NCBI GenBank assembly: GCA_002392965.1
Contig: DGIA01000023.1
Span: 62,095-78,872, forward strand
DNA from: Bacteroidales bacterium UBA3834
GTDB lineage: Bacteria > Bacteroidota > Bacteroidia > Bacteroidales > P3
Direction: 5' to 3'
Length of the DNA: 16,778 nt
A model generated the notes under the pieces. That model was not told where the DNA came from, ran no database searches, and saw only the letters and a program-made list of their open reading frames with translations. A program made the position numbers and the translations under genes. How positions within the stretch are numbered: the stretch's first letter is position 1; every line of letters begins with the position of its first letter. This document shows positions 7,899 to 14,446 of the stretch, in pieces.

Positions 7899-7930
7899 AA
7901 AAAAAGAAGGATTGGTCGTCCAATCCTTCT
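7899..7930 (-). terminator. Intrinsic terminator of the tRNA-Arg gene
   Basis: The stem GAAGGATTGG (7906-7915) pairs perfectly with CCAATCCTTC (7920-7929) around a 4-base loop, with one more A-T pair outside. On the minus strand the stem is followed at once by a run of seven T (complement of A 7899-7905). It begins 9 bases beyond the tRNA 3' end, so it terminates the tRNA transcript and separates it from the promoter of the T9SS gene. Confidence 0.9.
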
Positions 7931-7938
7931 CTTTTCAG

Positions 7939-8012
7939 TGACTCCTGCAGGATTCAAACCTGCAACCTTCTGATCCGTAGTCAGATGCTCTATTCAGTTG
8001 AGCTAAGGAGCC
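7939..8012 (-). tRNA. tRNA-Arg, anticodon ACG
   Basis: The minus strand folds into a complete cloverleaf of 74 nt. The acceptor GGCTCCT pairs with AGGAGTC (one G-U pair). The D stem is GCTC/GAGC, the anticodon stem TCTGA/TCAGA with loop CTACGGA (anticodon ACG), and the T stem GCAGG/CCTGC with loop TTTGAAT. The discriminator is A. The 3' CCA is not encoded (next bases C, T, G) and must be added by CCA nucleotidyltransferase. ACG normally has its first base deaminated to inosine by TadA and then reads CGU, CGC and CGA (family knowledge). The gene stands alone with its own promoter and terminator. Confidence 0.97.
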
Positions 8013-8051
8013 ATCTTGTTAAATCAACGCTCTTTTTCTCGAAAGCGGGTG

Positions 8052-8083
8052 CAAAGGTACTAACTTTTTAAATACTGACCAAA
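8052..8083 (-). promoter_or_regulatory. Full -33/-7 promoter of tRNA-Arg
   Basis: Minus strand: TTTG (complement of 8080-8083), a 20-base spacer, then TACCTTTG (complement of 8052-8059). Both elements and the spacing fit the Bacteroidota sigma-ABfr consensus (TTTG, 19-21 bases, TAnnTTTG). It is the best-matching promoter in the window and predicts a leader of about 30-35 nt before the tRNA 5' end at 8012. Confidence 0.85.
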
Positions 8084-8175
8084 TTTTTTTTAGATTGGAA
8101 AGTGTTTAATCGGAATTAATTATTGGTTGTCAGTGTCTTGTGTGATGAAAAAAATCAGTTTCTAATACAGTTTTT

Positions 8176-8694
8176 TTATTTTATACCATAGACTTCCCTG
8201 TATAAAAGAGCCTTGATTTCGTCAAATTCGTCATCGTCGAGTTCGTATTTTGACATGATAATCATCGGCACCTCCTTGCCACCTTCGCGGTAGGGAGGCT
8301 GGATGTAAGGTTGGGAATTCTGGAAGAAACCCATGCTGGCGTAGAATTCTACGCGATGGTCGGCCTCTTCGGTGTTGGGAAGTTCCACCTCGAGCACCAC
8401 TTGCTCGGTCTGTTGTGAGAGGAAGTTGAGGAAAACAGCTTTGCCGAGGCCTTGGTTGCGGAGCTCCTCATCGATGGCGAAGTGTTCTACATATATAAGG
8501 TCCTCGAAAGACCAATAGGTAAGGATACCCACTGGTTCGTCGCCGTTTTCGGCCACTAGGAAATGGAATTTGCCGGCATCTCTGTGCCGGAGACTAGAGA
8601 AGGGCGGGCGTTCCTGTTCAGGAAACGCCTCTTCGAACAACTCTTGTGCAAAGTGCGGATGATCGCTCTCTGATAAATTTTTGAATGTAATCAT
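8176..8694 (-). CDS. GNAT family N-acetyltransferase
   Basis: This 172-residue, probably cytoplasmic protein has the GNAT fold signatures. Strand beta4 is YVEHFAIDEELR (68-79). It is followed by the acetyl-CoA pyrophosphate-binding motif RNQGLG (79-84) and helix KAVFLNFLSQQ. The later element VVLEVELPNTEEADHRVEFYASMGFF (99-124) is the usual beta5-alpha4 region with the Y-x-x-x-G-F pattern. The substrate cannot be told from sequence; such enzymes acetylate amines of proteins, antibiotics or small metabolites. The C-terminal 25 residues are acidic (ELDDDEFDE). It begins 28 bases after the stop of the barrel-protein gene on the same strand, with no clear promoter box between, so it is probably the last gene of the GT2-sigma-barrel cluster. 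No strong hairpin follows it, though T-rich runs lie downstream on the minus strand (around 8147-8177). Confidence 0.88.
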   Translation of the reverse strand: MITFKNLSESDHPHFAQELFEEAFPEQERPPFSSLRHRDAGKFHFLVAENGDEPVGILTYWSFEDLIYVEHFAIDEELRNQGLGKAVFLNFLSQQTEQVVLEVELPNTEEADHRVEFYASMGFFQNSQPYIQPPYREGGKEVPMIIMSKYELDDDEFDEIKALLYREVYGIK

Positions 8695-8722
8695 TTTTTA
8701 TATTGTGTTCTTTTTTATTTAA

Positions 8723-9622
8723 TCACTCAATAAAACTGAAGTTGTTTATCTCTATGCGTACTCCGAGCATGTGCTGCCATCCCCAAGCAGTGTAGCCCTG
8801 CAGGACGGTCTGCGACTGATAGCAAGTGTAGCCCAGTTTAAAGGCTCCAATGGAGGGCATGTAGTAGCCCAGGAGCACGCTGGCAAAGACTCCGTAGCCG
8901 ATGCCTCCCTGATTAACGTAATTGTAGCTTGCCACCCCTTCATCGGGGGTGCGGCCGTCCCAGACATCAAGAATAGAATAGTTGCCTCCTCCGATCGCCA
9001 TTGCGTTCTCTCGAACCTGGGTGTTGATAAGCGAGGCTCCTAGATCAACTTCAAGATCCAGCACCCGACTGAGATTCACCGTTTTGGTGAGGGCAATGTC
9101 GATATTGATGCGGTCCTCGCGGCCGAGCATATTGCAGCGCACATACTGGTCGCGCCCAAGCAGTCCCACATTGCCGTCGGCACTTAGGTTGAACGCACCG
9201 ATGGCCTGGAGTCGGGCCATATCGGCTCGCAGCAACCACCCGAAGCCGGAGGCGTATTCATAATGCAAGCCTAGTCCCACTTGGTAGGATATGCGATAGT
9301 ACATGTCGGGATATTCAACCACCTGCATCTGGGTCTCGTTGCCCACGGCATCGGTGATGAGGCGTTGGTTTCGTAGGTTCTGCCAGATCTGGCGACCGTG
9401 GGTGTTGCTATGCAGTACCCGATCAATTGTGTTCTTGTTCTCCGGACGGCCTGAATAGAAATTGGCTGTTACTTTGTCGGCCCAGTAGCCTCCGGCATTG
9501 GCAAAGATGGAAAGTCCGCGACTTGGAGGTTTGTCGTCCGCCCCGACGCTACAGCAACCGTCCTCGGCGATGACTGTCGAAGCGAGCAACAAAGTGGTTA
9601 AAATTGTAAAACCATGTTTCAT
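8723..9622 (-). CDS. Secreted protein of unknown family, probable outer-membrane beta-barrel
   Basis: The 299-residue protein has a clear signal peptide (MKHGFTILTTLLLASTVIA, cut near A19/E20), then a cysteine pair (C23, C24). The pair is too far from the signal end to be an ordinary lipobox. The mature part has many alternating polar/hydrophobic strands ending in aromatic residues: YYRISYQVGLGLHYEYA, GWLLRADMARL, INIDIALTKTV, LEVDLGASL, GVFASVLLGYYM, FKLGYTCYQS, HMLGVRIEI. This suggests a barrel of about 10-12 strands, but the C-terminus (FSFIE) lacks a terminal Phe. I do not recognise the family. Its ATG overlaps the sigma factor stop by 4 bases (ATGA), so the two are translationally coupled. 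A sensor, partner or target of the sigma factor is a reasonable guess, without direct evidence. Confidence 0.7.
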   Translation of the reverse strand: MKHGFTILTTLLLASTVIAEDGCCSVGADDKPPSRGLSIFANAGGYWADKVTANFYSGRPENKNTIDRVLHSNTHGRQIWQNLRNQRLITDAVGNETQMQVVEYPDMYYRISYQVGLGLHYEYASGFGWLLRADMARLQAIGAFNLSADGNVGLLGRDQYVRCNMLGREDRINIDIALTKTVNLSRVLDLEVDLGASLINTQVRENAMAIGGGNYSILDVWDGRTPDEGVASYNYVNQGGIGYGVFASVLLGYYMPSIGAFKLGYTCYQSQTVLQGYTAWGWQHMLGVRIEINNFSFIE

Positions 9623-10221
9623 ATCTCGGCCTTCCGGTGTTTGATGATGCTGATCAGAAGTTCTTTGGCCCTCAAAAGACGCACCTTGACAGTCCCCATA
9701 GGAATGCCTAGTCGCTCTGCAATCTCCTCATAGCTGAGATCCTCGTAATAACGCAGCTGGATTATCTGCCGATAAGGCTCTTTCAACTGGTTGACTACCT
9801 GCTTCAAGGTTTCGTCGCGCTGCATTCTTATCATGGCTTCCTCGGGATTAGGCTGTCCCGAAGGAATCTGATATTCGATAAAACCACTCTCCTGGGTGTG
9901 CTGCGCCTCGCTCAGGGGCACTGTGTCAATGTGGTTGCGGCGCCGATGGTCGATATAGGTGTTGATGCCGATAGTGTAAAGCCAAGAGCTGAAAGACGAT
10001 GTCGGAGCGTAGCGGTGTAACTGGTTGAATGCTTTGCCGAAAGTCTCCATGGTGAGGTCGGCCGCCGAGGTTGCGTTGCGTGTCATGCGGAGCAACAGTA
10101 AATAGAGCGGCTCGCGGTAGGAGGCCATCAAGTCGGCGTAGGCCTTGTTGCTGCCGTGGTCGCGGGCATCGCACACGAGCTGATAGTCGCGTTGTATGCG
10201 TTCTGTTGCTGCTGTTTCCAC
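9619..10221 (-). CDS. ECF-type RNA polymerase sigma-70 factor, GTG start
   Basis: This 200-residue protein carries both ECF sigma domains. Region 2 is at about 22-96: AYADLMASYREPLYLLLLRMTRN, DLTMETFGKAF for core binding, FSSWLYTIGINTYIDHRRR for -10 recognition. Region 4 is at about 135-195: LKEPYRQIIQLRYYEDLSYEEIAERLGIPMGTVKVRLLRAKELL, a helix-turn-helix for -35 recognition. Domains 1.1 and 3 are absent, as expected for the class. The start is GTG at 10221; the first in-frame ATG lies inside region 2, so GTG is needed. It starts 1 base after the glycosyltransferase stop (TAAAGTG) and ends in a 4-base overlap with the barrel gene. No recognisable anti-sigma factor (zinc-binding ZAS or FecR-like) is adjacent, unlike most Bacteroidota ECF loci. 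Confidence 0.94.
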   Translation of the reverse strand: METAATERIQRDYQLVCDARDHGSNKAYADLMASYREPLYLLLLRMTRNATSAADLTMETFGKAFNQLHRYAPTSSFSSWLYTIGINTYIDHRRRNHIDTVPLSEAQHTQESGFIEYQIPSGQPNPEEAMIRMQRDETLKQVVNQLKEPYRQIIQLRYYEDLSYEEIAERLGIPMGTVKVRLLRAKELLISIIKHRKAEI

Positions 10222-10222
10222 T

Positions 10223-11383
10223 TTACTTCTTGAACTTTCTGTTGTTAGGTAACGGCAAAAGTATCAAAATAGTATTTGCAATGATAAAATATATTTCGAG
10301 CAGTGGGGCGGCGAAATGTACATACCCTCCGTCGAAACGCTTGGTGAGACGCGAGAAAGAGACAATCTGCCAAGCCCATTTCACCGCAATGGCGGCCACA
10401 ACAGCCACCCACGGAAGCATTCCCCGCAGCACCAACAGCACGGCCGCGGCATAAAACAGCAAGTTGGCCCATGCAGGGAAACTTTCGCTCAGGCGATTGA
10501 AGAAACCATGGCGGTTGCGTGTCGCTACGCGGTGGCGACGTTCGTCGTGCCATTGGTAGAAATGTTTTTTGGGCTCCACCGTCAGGCAGGCATCGTCATC
10601 GATGCACACGGCAGTGTTTCTTCTGTTGGCGTTTTGATACACAAAGAGGTCGTCCGAGCCGTCCGCCACATCGTAGTGGCGGATGAAGGCCCCCTGTTGG
10701 AAGAAGAAAGAGCGGCGGTAGCTCAAGTTGCGCCCTGATCCGGTATAGGGATGGCCGAGGAGGGCGCTACCGAGATACTGGGCGCCGTAAGCCAGTGCGT
10801 CATATTGCTGCAGACAGCCTAACAGGGTTTTCGTGCGCTTCATGCCACAGTAACCCAGCACTATTTCGACTTTCGACTTTGAACTGTCAGCCTGTTGGTA
10901 TCCGCGCACCATACCGCGCAGCCAGTGCAGGTTTTTCGGCGTGCAGTTGGGGTCAGCCAGTAGCAATATGTCGTTCTTCGCACTTTTGATGCCAATGGAA
11001 AGAGGGTATTTCTTGCCTTGGAAAAGGTTCACATCCTCCTTGAAGGGGACAACTTTCAGATGGGGGTAATAGTCGCACAACAGCTTGAGGACGAACTCGG
11101 TGTCGTCGCTTGATAAATAATTCACCACCACCACTTCGAAATCGGGGTAGTCCTGCTCAAGCAGATACACCAGGTTTTCTTTCAGCCAGGCGGCGTCGTT
11201 GCGTGCTGTGAGTACCACACTCACCGGCGGGGTGGTGTCTTTGCCGTCTCTCTTCGGGCAGTACAGACCCACCCGCATGTAGAAAAGGCCGTAATAGAGG
11301 CACAAATATATCAATGTTGCCAGCATGACACATGCCAGCGCAACAGAATAGATATCAGTTAGAAAACCACTAAAATCGAACAT
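10223..11383 (-). CDS. Membrane-bound GT2 family glycosyltransferase
   Basis: The 386-residue protein has an N-terminal membrane helix (about 10-32), a cytoplasmic GT-A domain and two or three C-terminal helices (about 306-338 and 358-378). The GT2 core begins PPVSVVLTARNDAAWL (52-66), the nucleotide-binding strand, with LLEQDYPDFEVVVVNYLSSDDT (74-95). The usual DxD position is ILLLADPNC (139-147), where the second Asp is replaced by Asn. An acceptor-side acidic motif GSDDLFVYQ (242-250) and a QWHDERRHR segment (277-285) in place of Q-x-x-R-W follow. It probably transfers a sugar from a nucleotide donor to a lipid or polysaccharide at the inner membrane; donor and product are unknown. It is the first gene of a cluster with a -7 box 24 bases upstream and is coupled to the sigma factor by a 1-base gap. 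Confidence 0.9.
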   Translation of the reverse strand: MFDFSGFLTDIYSVALACVMLATLIYLCLYYGLFYMRVGLYCPKRDGKDTTPPVSVVLTARNDAAWLKENLVYLLEQDYPDFEVVVVNYLSSDDTEFVLKLLCDYYPHLKVVPFKEDVNLFQGKKYPLSIGIKSAKNDILLLADPNCTPKNLHWLRGMVRGYQQADSSKSKVEIVLGYCGMKRTKTLLGCLQQYDALAYGAQYLGSALLGHPYTGSGRNLSYRRSFFFQQGAFIRHYDVADGSDDLFVYQNANRRNTAVCIDDDACLTVEPKKHFYQWHDERRHRVATRNRHGFFNRLSESFPAWANLLFYAAAVLLVLRGMLPWVAVVAAIAVKWAWQIVSFSRLTKRFDGGYVHFAAPLLEIYFIIANTILILLPLPNNRKFKK

Positions 11384-11406
11384 CTAATTGCACATGTTTG
11401 AATGTA

Positions 11407-11414
11407 CAAAGATA
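11407..11414 (-). promoter_or_regulatory. -7 box for the glycosyltransferase-sigma cluster
   Basis: The minus strand reads TATCTTTG, an exact TAnnTTTG match, 23 bases upstream of the glycosyltransferase ATG at 11383. No good TTG lies at the -33 spacing; that position falls inside an imperfect palindrome (11428-11450). The box suggests that the cluster can be transcribed by the housekeeping sigma, independently of tgt. Confidence 0.6.
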
Positions 11415-11427
11415 CAGATTAATCCCT

Positions 11428-11450
11428 GTTCGCCACGCGTGTGTGCGAAC
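11428..11450. promoter_or_regulatory. Imperfect palindrome over the -33 region
   Basis: GTTCGC-CAC (11428-11436) pairs with GTG-T-GCGAAC (11441-11450), with a 4-base centre GCGT and one unpaired T at 11444. It covers the place where the -33 element of the glycosyltransferase promoter should be. Neither side has a T-run, so it does not look like an intrinsic terminator for tgt. An operator for a dimeric regulator is possible; a hairpin in a tgt read-through transcript is the alternative. Confidence 0.4.
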
Positions 11451-11491
11451 TAAAATATCAACACGTAATCAACATCCTGAATTTTTGGAGA

Positions 11492-12628
11492 TCACAGGCG
11501 GTGTCCGAGCACGGGAATCATGGTTGCTTTCCACCGGGGGTAGTCGCCGTCGAGGATGTGCTTCCGTGCTTCGCTGACAAGCCAGAGGTAGAAACGCAAG
11601 TTGTGGATGGAGCATATTTGCAGACCCAGAATCTCCTCGGCGCGAATGAGATGGTGCAGATAGGCGAGGGTATAGACCTGGTCGGCTTCAGCATTGGAGG
11701 TTGGGTCGATGGGGTCGAAGCAACTCTCCCACTTTTTGTTTTTAATATTAATGGTACCTTCGGCGGTGAAGAGCAAGCCGTTGCGGCCGTTGCGGGTGGG
11801 CATCACACAGTCGAACATATCAACGCCGCGCTCTATGGCTTCCAGCAGGTTCTGAGGTGTTCCGACACCCATCAAGTAGCGTGGGCGGTCTTTTGGCAAT
11901 ATGGCGTTCACCACCTCAATCATCTCATACATGACCTCGGTGGGTTCGCCTACGGCCAGGCCGCCGATGGCGCAGCCCTCGGGGTCTTTGGAGGCTATGT
12001 ATTCGGCTGATATTCTGCGCAAGTCGGCATATTGGCAACCCTGCACAATGGGGAACAAGGCCTGATGGTGGCCGTAGAGTGGATCGGTCTCGCTGAAACG
12101 GGCTATGCAGCGGTCGAGCCAGCGGTGTGTCAACTCCATGGACTTCTGTGCGTAGCGGTGGTCGCTGTCGCCAGGGCAGCATTCATCGAAGGCCATCATG
12201 ATGTCAGCGCCTATGACGCGCTGGATATCCATCACGTTCTCGGGGGTGAAGAGATGCTTGCTGCCGTCGATATGGCTGCGGAAGGTGCAGCCTTCTTCCT
12301 TGATCTTGCGGTTCTCGGCGAGGGAGAAGACCTGGAATCCGCCGCTGTCGGTCAGCAAGGGGCGGTCCCAGGCGTTGAAGCGGTGCAGGCCGCCGGCCTG
12401 CCGCAGGATGTCGCATCCGGGACGCAGGTACAAGTGGTAGGTGTTGCCCAGTATAATTTGTGCACCAATCTCTTCCTTCAACTCATGCTGATGCACGGCC
12501 TTGACGGTGCCGGCGGTGCCTACGGGCATGAATATAGGGGTCTGGATATCGCCATGGTCGGTATGTATCACACCGGCACGGGCATCGCCGCAAGTGGCGT
12601 TGAGGTTGAAGGTGAGGCGGTCAATCAT
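11492..12628 (-). CDS. tgt: tRNA-guanine transglycosylase (queuine tRNA-ribosyltransferase)
   Basis: This 378-residue enzyme exchanges guanine-34 for a queuine precursor (preQ1) in tRNAs for Asp, Asn, His and Tyr. Hallmarks are GNTYHLYLRPG (61-71), LTDSGGFQVFSL (92-103) with the general acid/base Asp94, and FRSHIDGSKHLFTPE. GGLAVGEP (222-229) and YLMGVGTP follow. The nucleophile is Asp273 in MFDCVMPTRNGRNG (271-284). In enzymes such as that of Zymomonas mobilis a zinc ion is held by C-x-C-x2-C plus a His. Here the aligned residues are Ser311, Ala313 and Asp316, and only His342 (SIHNL) remains, so this enzyme probably lacks that zinc site. Length and the rest of the barrel are normal, so it is likely active. 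The ATG overlaps the preceding stop by 4 bases (ATGA). Confidence 0.97.
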   Translation of the reverse strand: MIDRLTFNLNATCGDARAGVIHTDHGDIQTPIFMPVGTAGTVKAVHQHELKEEIGAQIILGNTYHLYLRPGCDILRQAGGLHRFNAWDRPLLTDSGGFQVFSLAENRKIKEEGCTFRSHIDGSKHLFTPENVMDIQRVIGADIMMAFDECCPGDSDHRYAQKSMELTHRWLDRCIARFSETDPLYGHHQALFPIVQGCQYADLRRISAEYIASKDPEGCAIGGLAVGEPTEVMYEMIEVVNAILPKDRPRYLMGVGTPQNLLEAIERGVDMFDCVMPTRNGRNGLLFTAEGTINIKNKKWESCFDPIDPTSNAEADQVYTLAYLHHLIRAEEILGLQICSIHNLRFYLWLVSEARKHILDGDYPRWKATMIPVLGHRL

Positions 12629-14163
12629 TTATCATTATTTCTTATCAGTAGAATCTCCGACACGCAGAGGTCGTCGTATTTCAGTCCTTGCTTGGTGGCG
12701 GTGATGCAGAAGTGCAGCTCGGTGAAGTAGTCGTCGCTCCAAGGGTATCCCAAATTGAATGATGGGGCATTGTCGAGCAGTGGTTGCCAGCTGTATCCAC
12801 TTGGCTCTTTAGTGGGCACCTTATATGCTATGGGCTTGTTGCCCTTTTCTCGATCCCTATACCCGAATACCATTTCGCCTTTGGAATAAAAAGTGTCTGG
12901 AACAAAATGGTGTATGCTTGAATAGTCGGCGCTGATCCACATGCTGTCTATCCGGGTGTTGTTATGCCAGGTATCGGCGTTCTTGGTGTATCCGTTTAGG
13001 AACATTATGCCTTCCAGGCAGGTGGGCTTCTTGAAGCGGATGGTGATGTAGATGGAGTCGTTCTTGTCGGGCCGTAGCACGGTGGCGGTGGAGGGGTTGA
13101 GGTCGAAGAGGTTGGCGACGGGATATTTGCGGTCGCTGCCACTCACCTCGACAGTGAATTGCGAGGGGTCGATGCGATGGTTGAAGATGTCGTCCATGGG
13201 TTGCTGCGGACGGTTCTTCAAGCGGTATTCGACAGTGAACGGTTTGGCGGCGGCAAGGTCGAAGCGAAGGGCCTCGTAGCGCCACAGGTCGCCCTCCTGT
13301 TTCATGGGCAGGCCGCCGATGCCTCTGCTATAGTCGTTCCACCCACGGAGCCAGCTCTTCGCATTCACAATACGCACGTTGGAGGCATCGAGCAGTACCG
13401 AGAAGTGGTCGGCGTGGCCGTCGCCCCAGTAGGCGGCAGGGGTGAAGTCGTACATGAAGCGCAGCTCCCAGTAGTAGTCGGGTGTATAATAGTAATAATG
13501 GTTGCGACGGTAGTAGGCGCCTTCGCTGAGTGGTGTCTCTACGGTGTAGCGCACCTCGAGGGTGGCAAAACTCTGCGCCGGAATGTCGAGGTAGGTGTAG
13601 TACCAGCGGCGCGACACAGCCTTGGTGTTGATATAGATCTCATCTCCGTAGAGGGCGAATAGGCTGTCTTCGATGTGCTTGAAATCACGTCCGGCAGTGT
13701 CTATATCTATAAGTATGTCCCATGCAACGCGTGAGGTTGCTGGAGCGATGATTGTGTCGCGCGAGTGCTGCCACTGTAACTGGCGGTCGCCGAGCATGAA
13801 ACTCACGTTGCGTATGTATCCGTCGCGCCACCCCACCTCCTGTTCCGACTCGGTGATATCGTCCAGGCTTACCCATTCGGACTCACCGCTGCCCCAATAG
13901 TCGATTGGAAAGCCGTAGGGCAGGCTGTCGAATGAGCGGTTGCTGTGGTTGTGCAGCAGATAGCGCACTACGACCTCGGTGTAGAGACCGCGTGGCACGA
14001 AGGTAACATGCTCATCAGCCAACTGCACTTCGGGCACGTGTATCGCCACAGGGGTGGGCGAGAGGGTGATGGCCGAACGTACAGCCACAGGGTCGCCATT
14101 GGCCCACACAACCATTACCGACGCCAGCATCATTGCCAGCGTCAGGATGCCTCTGCGAATCAT
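12625..14163 (-). CDS. Secreted protein with C-terminal discoidin/NADase-type glycan-binding-like domain
   Basis: The 512-residue protein has a signal peptide (MIRRGILTLAMMLASVMVVW, cut near A21). The N-terminal and middle part (about 25-320) is beta-rich and unassigned. It includes VPRGLYTEVVVRYLLHNHSNRS, YGFPIDYW and a tyrosine-rich patch at 217-233 (YYRRNHYYYYTPDYYW). The C-terminal part (about 335-508) resembles discoidin/F5-8-type and NADase-type glycan-binding domains: YPVANLFDLNPSTATV, then IYITIRFKKPTCLEGIMFLNGY, and a final LKYDDLCVSEILL, the conserved closing strand. It may bind surface or host glycans outside the inner membrane. No T9SS sorting domain, membrane helix or lipobox is seen, so periplasmic location or outer-membrane release is unclear. 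It starts 12 bases after the small ORF stop and overlaps tgt by 4 bases. Confidence 0.75.
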   Translation of the reverse strand: MIRRGILTLAMMLASVMVVWANGDPVAVRSAITLSPTPVAIHVPEVQLADEHVTFVPRGLYTEVVVRYLLHNHSNRSFDSLPYGFPIDYWGSGESEWVSLDDITESEQEVGWRDGYIRNVSFMLGDRQLQWQHSRDTIIAPATSRVAWDILIDIDTAGRDFKHIEDSLFALYGDEIYINTKAVSRRWYYTYLDIPAQSFATLEVRYTVETPLSEGAYYRRNHYYYYTPDYYWELRFMYDFTPAAYWGDGHADHFSVLLDASNVRIVNAKSWLRGWNDYSRGIGGLPMKQEGDLWRYEALRFDLAAAKPFTVEYRLKNRPQQPMDDIFNHRIDPSQFTVEVSGSDRKYPVANLFDLNPSTATVLRPDKNDSIYITIRFKKPTCLEGIMFLNGYTKNADTWHNNTRIDSMWISADYSSIHHFVPDTFYSKGEMVFGYRDREKGNKPIAYKVPTKEPSGYSWQPLLDNAPSFNLGYPWSDDYFTELHFCITATKQGLKYDDLCVSEILLIRNNDK

Positions 14164-14175
14164 CGTAAGGCGCTG

Positions 14176-14421
14176 TTAGAGAGCTACGCCTTCAATCTTG
14201 GCGCGTGCCTCGAGGACGGCCTTGTAGTCGTTCATGGCGCGCATCTGCAGGTCGTAGATGCTGCGGGGGCAGTCGGGGGTGAAGGTCAGCTTGCCATTGT
14301 CCCAAAGTTTGAGGACGGCCTCAAGGTTCTCCTTGCGGTTGAGCAGGTGGTAGTACTCGCCTTTCATTCTCTCCTTGTAGTCCTGCGAAAGCATTAACTT
14401 CGTGATGGTCTGTAAATCCAT
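14176..14421 (-). CDS. Small conserved-looking helical protein, function unknown
   Basis: An 81-residue soluble protein, mostly charged helix: DYKERMKGEYYHLLNRKENLEAVLKLW, a short loop DNGKLTFTPDCPRS, then IYDLQMRAMNDYKAVLEARAKIEGV. The pattern (Y-K-E-R-M, E-Y-x-x-L, K-x-x-L-E-x-x-L near the start and a second helix ending L-E-x-R-x-x-I-E) reminds me of the small 'crAss001_48-related' family seen in Bacteroidota genomes and crAss-like phages, from memory and unverified. ATG 14421 was chosen because it lies 25 bases after the alaS stop; the longer frame to a TTG at 14454 would overlap alaS. It sits in series with alaS and the glycan-binding-like gene and is likely co-transcribed. Confidence 0.72.
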   Translation of the reverse strand: MDLQTITKLMLSQDYKERMKGEYYHLLNRKENLEAVLKLWDNGKLTFTPDCPRSIYDLQMRAMNDYKAVLEARAKIEGVAL

Positions 14422-14446
14422 GATATTTGATTTTAAAAGGTTTGTC

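Noticed and set aside
7939..8012. tRNA-Arg as attachment site of an integrated element
   Set aside because: No integrase and no repeated tRNA 3' end was seen in the window; the flanks are ordinary genes.
8013..8175. Possible riboswitch or small RNA between the GNAT gene and the tRNA
   Set aside because: Apart from the tRNA promoter, only weak 5-6-bp pairings and A/T runs are visible; no known fold recognised.
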